DNA of 64,000 nucleotides from Apophysomyces variabilis (Eukaryota > Mucoromycota > Mucoromycetes > Mucorales > Mucoraceae): assembly GCA_002749535.1 (NCBI GenBank), contig MZZL01000398.1, positions 693,513 to 757,512 on the forward strand, given 5' to 3'. Made by a program: the position numbers and the translations under genes. Within the stretch, counting starts at the first letter, position 1. Every line of letters starts with the position of its first letter. Positions 58,474-64,000 of the stretch are shown here, piece after piece. Under the pieces are notes generated by a model, which was given only the letters and a program-made list of their open reading frames with translations, was not told where the DNA came from and made no database searches.

Positions 58474-60056
58474 TTTTAAGCTCTAGTTATTATATTATAT
58501 ATATTATTATTTTGGCTTTCTTAATAATTGAACAACTTAAAAATTTAAGGTGTACAAATTAGCTTGAAGTTTAACTTTCCCTGATATATATCTAAAAAAG
58601 GATAGTTAAAGACATCTTTAACATGATGGTTAGTTGTTTAAAGTACAAGAGGTACTTATTTCGCCCTTTTTTATAAACTCTACTGCCCGTAAGAGAGTGA
58701 TACGTGCGGTATTTGAGCAAATACAATCTTCTGTTTTAGCGTTACTTTCTTTACTTCGATCGAGGTTACCGGCAAGTTTAATTCCCAAACTTCTGAATTT
58801 ACTATTCCTTCTCTTTCGAATAAACTGTAGGGAGCGCACAACAAGTTGCTCGATTTTAATTGAAAATCTTTTTAGAGATAAAAGAGATTGTTTTTTTTTA
58901 TTTCTACCGCCCATTGTCTAAAAATTTTCTGGGAACGGAGATCAACCGTCAAAAAAAAAAAAAAAAAAGATCGACGAAATTTTGGAATCGAATATCTCGA
59001 CAACTAAACATGCTACTACTTCCAGATCTGCACTACCGACATCCTTCCTTCTTACTGAGCATTTTTGATGTTCTTTGTGTTTTACGTATAACATGGTAGT
59101 TTCGCTCCAGTCCACTATACATCGTGTCAAAAATGACATGTGCATTGCTTTGTCTTATGACCGAAGAGTACAAAATAAAGAGAATACAAATATATGTAAG
59201 AAGGGAAAGGGCGCACAATAAATATAACACTTAGAAGAATAGGATACAATGTAATCGCAATTGATAAAAGAGGAAGGGTACAATAAGATAATCTTAACTG
59301 TAAGAAGGGTGTTAAAGAATTTAAAAGAGAATAATAAAATGAAGGTGATCGAAAGAAGGGAATACAATAATAGAAGGGTACCCAAAAAAAACTCTCACAA
59401 AATACACAATAAACTTCTGTCAATTATATGCTTCAATAATCCTTAGTGATCCAATGACAACAATATAACTTGATCAAGACAAACTTTAGAGTGTAAACAG
59501 AGCTTGAGATACAAGAAGGTTTTTTTTTTTAAATATCATCTCTGTACACACTTTCCATTCCCTTTGTCTTCATCTTTTTATTGACAAGGAAACTTCTACT
59601 AAACTTTGTACTAGTGAGACAAAATCTTTAAAAAAGGAAACTAATAAAAAAATGAATAAAACAGAAGACAGCAATAACAAATAAAAGAAAATAATTATAA
59701 ATTATACTATCTTGACATAAAAGATAACAGCATATACATCAGGATAGAACAATAAAATGCAAAGATAATAGCATTATGTAATACTAGTTTTACCCAGTCA
59801 AGGTCAAGTGATAGGTTCGTCATTCATGGAAGTTGTGCACCATTAGAGTCTGTTATGCGCCAACAGCTGCCAGACGTTGTGTCCCAGCCGGACACGTTGT
59901 GCACGACCTGCACCCAAGTTACGTGTACCTCTAAAATGTGGTGCACATAACCCAAGAAACAGGACGTAGAACCGAGTATACGCGCGAGCTTCATTTCGTA
60001 CTTTTTACTTCCTAAACGGCCTGAAGTAATCAACCATCATGTTAAAAAAAAGCAAA
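58474..60056. other. Intergenic, AT-rich with homopolymer runs
   Basis: Contains an 18-bp poly-A at 58951–58968 and short chance frames on both strands. The last 230 bp before the tRNA are less AT-rich and carry a repeated cgttgtg (two copies near 59874–59901). No coding gene is recognised. Confidence 0.4.
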
Positions 60057-60129
60057 GGGGCTATGGCCAAATGGATAAGGCGCCTGACTACGAATCAGGA
60101 GATTCCAGGTTCGACCCCTGGTAGCCTCG
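60057..60129 (+). tRNA. tRNA-Arg (anticodon ACG)
   Basis: A 73-nt intronless cloverleaf. The acceptor stem GGGGCTA/TAGCCTC has one G·T wobble. The D arm is GCC…GGC with AAATGGATAA, the anticodon stem is CCTGA/TCAGG around loop CTACGAA (anticodon ACG), and the T arm is CCAGG TTCGACC CCTGG with the GGTTCGA B-box. The discriminator base is G. The A-box (tggccaaatgg) is well formed. A run of five T starts two bases after the tRNA 3' end and would terminate RNA polymerase III. After deamination, ICG would read CGU/CGC/CGA. Confidence 0.97.
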
Positions 60130-60130
60130 C

Positions 60131-60135
60131 TTTTT
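60131..60135 (+). terminator. RNA polymerase III terminator of tRNA-Arg
   Basis: TTTTT directly downstream of the tRNA, with a second T-rich run just after. Confidence 0.85.
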
Positions 60136-61261
60136 ACGTTTTTTATTTTCTTTTTAAACGCCGTTTGCCAATCAGATTTCTTTGTCAATGTTGTCATTCT
60201 CGCTGTTCCTAGGCTGATTCTTGATTACTTGATTGGTGAAATCGATCGGGCAGCCCACAAGGTGTCAACAATAGAATATCAATGAATAAAATACAAGAGG
60301 GAAAAGATGATGTCCTTTATTTGTGATTTGACTCTTATTTATATCTTTTCGTTCCTGAGATATCCGAAGTAGTCTGCGCGTAAAAGAATTCTCTGGAAAT
60401 GTTTCAGATATCCAGCTAAATCAGATCCCTAGACATCGTCGCTAGAAGGTTTTTCTTGATCGGAAGGATTCGAGTCAATCTGAGAAAAGGGTAATGTAAA
60501 GTCCGACGCAAAAAGCGACAACACTGTTAGTCTGAGCTGGAAATGCAAAGGCGATAAATAAAACGGAATGATGATCATTATTGCTAAATAGATTTTTGTA
60601 TATTGATATCTTTTCTAAATCCAATTGTAAGAATGTTGATACGGACAAGCATTCAAAATAAGTAAAACAAAGAACAAGAAATTATGTTGATAACCTCGCT
60701 GAGCATGGTCTTCCTGGAGACGTTGCTGTTTCTATAAGGAAGACCGATGCAATAAAGGTTTGTCGTTTTTGAACGAAAGCCATCTGAGCAAAAGGATTTT
60801 ATTACTACGGCTTTGCAGGCATAATGCTTCTTATACAGAAAGATGGATCTCGTTTTTCTGCTGTTCAAAATTTCCTTACGCCAAGTTACTTTTGATGTAA
60901 AGTCACCGGACGACAAACGGTCGCCTATAATCAGATTGGCTCGGGTGATATTTACTGCAATAGAGCAGCTTCTTTTCTTACTCGACGTTCTGAGGAGCAA
61001 TCCTTTTCGTCCAAATATTACATTAGCAAAAGACATCGGAAAATATATGAATGATTAGCTTGTTTTGGTACATTGAAAGAGGTGTTAATGGATTGGTTGT
61101 ATTATTGTATGTATCGAGGTTGAAATCATGATCGAATTTGTCTTTTCTTCTATTCCAGTTATGTAATCCTTGTAATATCGAGTAAACTTTAATTTTGAGC
61201 AGAATGTCGACAGATTTTTCTAACCACTTACAGCATATTAAAGACTTTTGTTGAAATACGT
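60136..61261. other. Intergenic between tRNA-Arg and the deadenylase
   Basis: About 1.1 kb, mostly AT-rich. A 127-codon frame at minus 61036–60653 and its 71-codon plus-strand counterpart have no recognisable motif. Nothing else seen. Confidence 0.4.
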
Positions 61262-63671
61262 TTATTCATAACGTTGTAATTTTCTTGCGTGCAGGCATGC
61301 ATCGCTATCACCGTTCTCTCGACGCTTGCTACCAGAGGAAAAGCTGTCCGGAACGGGAAAGTCAAGGTCTGTCATACAAGTTAGTAGCATTCCCTAGCAA
61401 GGAATTTACCGTACCGTGATAACCAAAGCCGCCGTTGGGAACTTCTGGGACGACGTTACTCTCTGCTACAGTTTCTGAAGCAGTATCTGCACCTTCTTTC
61501 ACCTCAGCGTCCTTTTCTCCCTCCTGGACTGCAAGGATCTGCCATTGTTCATGAGTCAATAATTCCATAGAAGCTGCACCAGCTGTGATGCCACACTGAA
61601 CCCCTTCAGAATGACGGGATCCTCCCTGTAGATATTCACGGACTTTGTCCTTCCCTAACATCCCAAGTGGGGCCAATTTAAGCTTTTGGGGTGTTGACTT
61701 TAGCCAAGCGCAATTGTTATTCATCCATGTGACAGTCATCGGTTGTAGTTCTGGATACAGTTTCTCTAACGCCAAGGTTGTCAGACCCTGCGGGATATTG
61801 TTCAGATATAAAGCATCAGGATCCTGTCGTGCAATTGTCTGATCTTGTTTCAGATCGATATATGGGAAGACAGTCCGCATGGAATAAACGCGGTTGTAAA
61901 ATTCGGTCAAATATGGGCTAAAGAAAATTGATGGCGCCTCTTCCATCGTAGGTGAACTCGCGTCTTTCGCAGAGCCTTTTCGTTTACTTTTCTTGCCATT
62001 TTTACCACCCACGCTCCCAGACGGTGTTTCCTCCACGGTGGCCGTAGGAGAGCTCTTGGTATTGTCGGTCTTCTTCTCCTGCTTAGTAGATTCTTCTTCT
62101 GTGATATGTCTCGTTAGACAGACTATCTTCTATATGAAACCCACATACCTTCTTTTTCTTTGATATAGTGTACAAATCCGAGGTATACCACCCCAGTCAT
62201 ATATGCATCGTATCCCGCTTCGTGCAACGCATTATCTCCTCCAGTCTCTTTCGTATAACGATCATATCCTTCAGCCATCACTAACAATATTCCACATTCC
62301 ATAAGTCTCATCCCTCACTGTCTTTGTGCACTAACCGACACTTGGTCCTCCATCTTGCAGTTCTTCTGCGACTGTATTATACAGTGAGCCAAGCACAGAT
62401 GTAGTGAAACAATCCTATATATCAAGTGTCAACTATGTTTTCGCCGAAACAAATATTCAACTGACCTTTAACCGAGGATGAAATTCGGCGAGATATTTCG
62501 TGTCGACAAAGCTATATACATATCAATATGGCAAACCGACTAAAACGGGAAACAACATACTTTGGCCACATATTCGTAGCGATGTTCCTCAGTTCAGAGA
62601 TATCTTCCGGTAAACTGGTCCAGAACTGTCCGATAGTATGACACAGGTCCAAGATGCCATTGTGTGCTACCACAGGGCATCCAGAATCTTGAATAGCCTC
62701 AATGACTCTTCTGAAATTTAGGAGAGGACCCTAAAAAAGTTGTTAACTACTGTTATGATAAATAGCATCAACCTACTTGCCGCTTTCTCCTTTTATTCCT
62801 TTCCTCCTCAGTTAATTTCCAGATTTCCATGTGTTTACTGTCTCGTGTCCTTGCTTCCAGGAAACCATTATATTCACTAAATGAAATTTAGCTACCAAGT
62901 GATAAACAAAACACTCTCATACGATCGTTGTAATTCCTGTCGGACGAAGACTTTCATAGATGAATTATTGACTTGAACTGTGAGAGGTCTATAGGTTCCT
63001 CGTTGTAACCACTGCTTAATCTGCAGCCTTAAGTATTTTCAGAATTACGCAAGGATCATATCTCTATCATACCTAATCGCTTCCACATTCCTTTCTTGAC
63101 GTTGACTCAATACTGCAACCGTAAAAGCATTTAGTTCTCTGTTCTTCAATCCGCTGCTGCTGTACCAGGTATTTCTCTGATAACGGTTGTATGATTTGTC
63201 TTGAAGGATGCTGCTTCTTCGGGGTAGTTATAGAATGGAATTCCTCCATCAATTAACTTGTTGAAATCGAAATTGTTTTGCCGTAAAAAGCTTAAACTAC
63301 TGGCATTTACTCCGAACGAACGCGAACTCGTAATGGTATCCGTGTCACAGCCAAAGATATAAAAGTTGTAGGGCTTCGCGACATAATTATCGCCTGTACG
63401 TTTGAATACGCAAACACCGTATTGTATAATAGTGTACTCTTTAACACTTGCTTTGATTTTTTGGTATCGTGTGTCCAGATCGTCCGTAGCTTGAAATGTA
63501 TTCATTGGTGTTGTCAGACCTATTCGGTATTCTATGAGTACGATTTTTACGCCAAACCTGCTATGTCCACTTACCTGTAAATTCAGCATCGATTGAGATA
63601 AAATCAGCATTTAAAATCGATTGCTTGATCTCTGGAAACTTTTCCTCAAATGTCTGCTTTAGCACCTCCAT
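61262..63671 (-). CDS. PARN: Poly(A)-specific ribonuclease, PARN family (DEDDh)
   Basis: Eleven exons (63671–63575, 63519–63185, 63143–63073, 63027–62923, 62876–62777, 62730–62561, 62511–62466, 62414–62336, 62280–62149, 62098–61415, 61368–61262) give about 641 aa. DEDD nuclease motifs are present: FISIDAEFTG (D, E), VVAHNGILDLCHTIGQFW (D) and LHEAGYDAYMTG (H, D). The family block FDFNKLIDGGIPFYN lies in exon 2. R3H-like sequence between them is shortened. The C-terminal third holds a Lys/Ser-rich stretch and an RRM-like region (PDALYLNNIPQGL, MTVTWMNNNCAWL). PARN trims poly(A) of mRNAs and of maturing small RNAs. The junction between exons 2 and 3 uses a weak donor (gttatc) and is the least certain. 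The terminal exon is supported by a good tactaac branch point. Confidence 0.9.
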
Positions 63672-64000
63672 TGGTGGACAAGAAAGTGGGAAGGCTCGAC
63701 ACCTAAAAGTCACATCGCTTTTTATTCGCTGCGCGGAGCTATAGTAAATCATAATGCTTAAACCTGTTGTCGCTCATTCACGGCGTTTGCTCTGCAAAGA
63801 AATATAAAAGTCCATACTTTAACCTTCCGTTTGGTGATCTTTTATATAAGTAATAAATTATATTTGGCTGTTATCATCCATGGCATTAACTGCTATCAGT
63901 ATATTGAACTTCACTCTGTTTATAGCATTGGGAATTGACACAGCCATATAAACTTCTCTTCAAGTCCATTTCTGATGGACGTCGTATTGAATGACTAAGA
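63672..64000. other. 5' flank of the deadenylase gene to window edge
   Basis: AT-rich. The deadenylase frame stays open upstream to 63752, so a longer N-terminus is possible. No other feature seen. Confidence 0.4.

Noticed and set aside
58634..58921. Overlapping 95- and 94-codon frames on both strands
   Set aside because: Low-complexity hydrophobic or basic composition in AT-rich spacer, no motif; treated as chance.
59824..60033. 69-codon minus frame next to the tRNA, possible tRNA-targeting retroelement
   Set aside because: No RT, integrase or LTR sequence found beside the tRNA.
60653..61036. 127-codon minus frame
   Set aside because: No recognisable motif, antisense to another open frame, no splice partners; not called as a gene.
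1..64000. CRISPR arrays, bacterial operons, riboswitches
   Set aside because: None seen; the gene structure is eukaryotic throughout.

Overview
The window looks like nuclear DNA from an early-diverging fungus, most likely Mucoromycota/Mucorales. Genes are split by many short GT–AG introns (about 40–75 nt, often with CTAA-type branch points). The gene set is fungal: an Ssk1-type response regulator, a PacC/Rim101-type zinc-finger factor, an Mss4-type PIP5 kinase, an Scs7-type sphingolipid hydroxylase and a WrbA/Ycp4-like flavodoxin. The mobile elements (a Tc1-like DDE transposase, a DIRS-like retroelement and an OTU protein of the kind attached to Mutator-like elements) resemble Mucorales families as I remember them. 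The species cannot be named from sequence alone.

Layout, left to right. A proline-rich gene runs off the left edge (1–729, minus). Then come SSK1 (1179–4824, minus), dynactin p25/DCTN5 (5558–6430, plus) and a secreted PA-domain subtilase (6608–9734, plus). A 3.8 kb stretch with only unrecognised open fragments follows. Next are a thimet-oligopeptidase-like M3 metallopeptidase with 19 exons (13601–16658, plus), a 40-bp minisatellite (16941–17187), a Neo1/ATP9-type P4-ATPase with 25 exons (17567–22016, plus) and an SH3–WW–CDC25-type Ras exchange factor (22243–26017, minus). After a 3.4 kb gene-poor gap come a WrbA-like flavodoxin (29414–30419, plus) and an Mss4-like PIP5 kinase (31478–33950, minus). 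A coiled-coil protein with a dynein-adaptor CC1 box (35976–37696, minus) and a RECQ1-type helicase (38414–40981, minus) complete the left part.

An island of decayed mobile elements fills 41153–46240: two pieces of a Tc1-like transposase in opposite orientations, a DIRS-like RT/RNase H relic and an OTU/Mutator-like relic. To its right lie a homeobox factor (46749–48199), DNA polymerase epsilon subunit 2 (49670–51957), fatty-acid 2-hydroxylase (52190–53264), a coiled-coil gene that may be CENP-Q-like (54010–55117), a PacC/Rim101-type factor (55356–57634), a GGCC-rich repeat island (58241–58473), tRNA-Arg(ACG) (60057–60129) and a PARN-type deadenylase (61262–63671, minus).

There is no operon logic. 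Several genes do belong to shared processes: stress and pH signalling (SSK1, PacC, RasGEF), membrane lipid handling (P4-ATPase, PIP5K, Scs7) and dynein/dynactin transport (p25 and the CC1-box protein). The most unusual observations are an Ssk1 that carries membrane helices plus a degenerate histidine-kinase core, the CC1-box protein with a hydrophobic C-terminus, a RecQ lacking the conserved Trp of its aromatic-rich loop, and several GC–AG introns. Splice junctions were read by eye. Reading-frame phase closes for every gene given a full exon list except the possible CENP-Q-like gene, whose last exon is unresolved.
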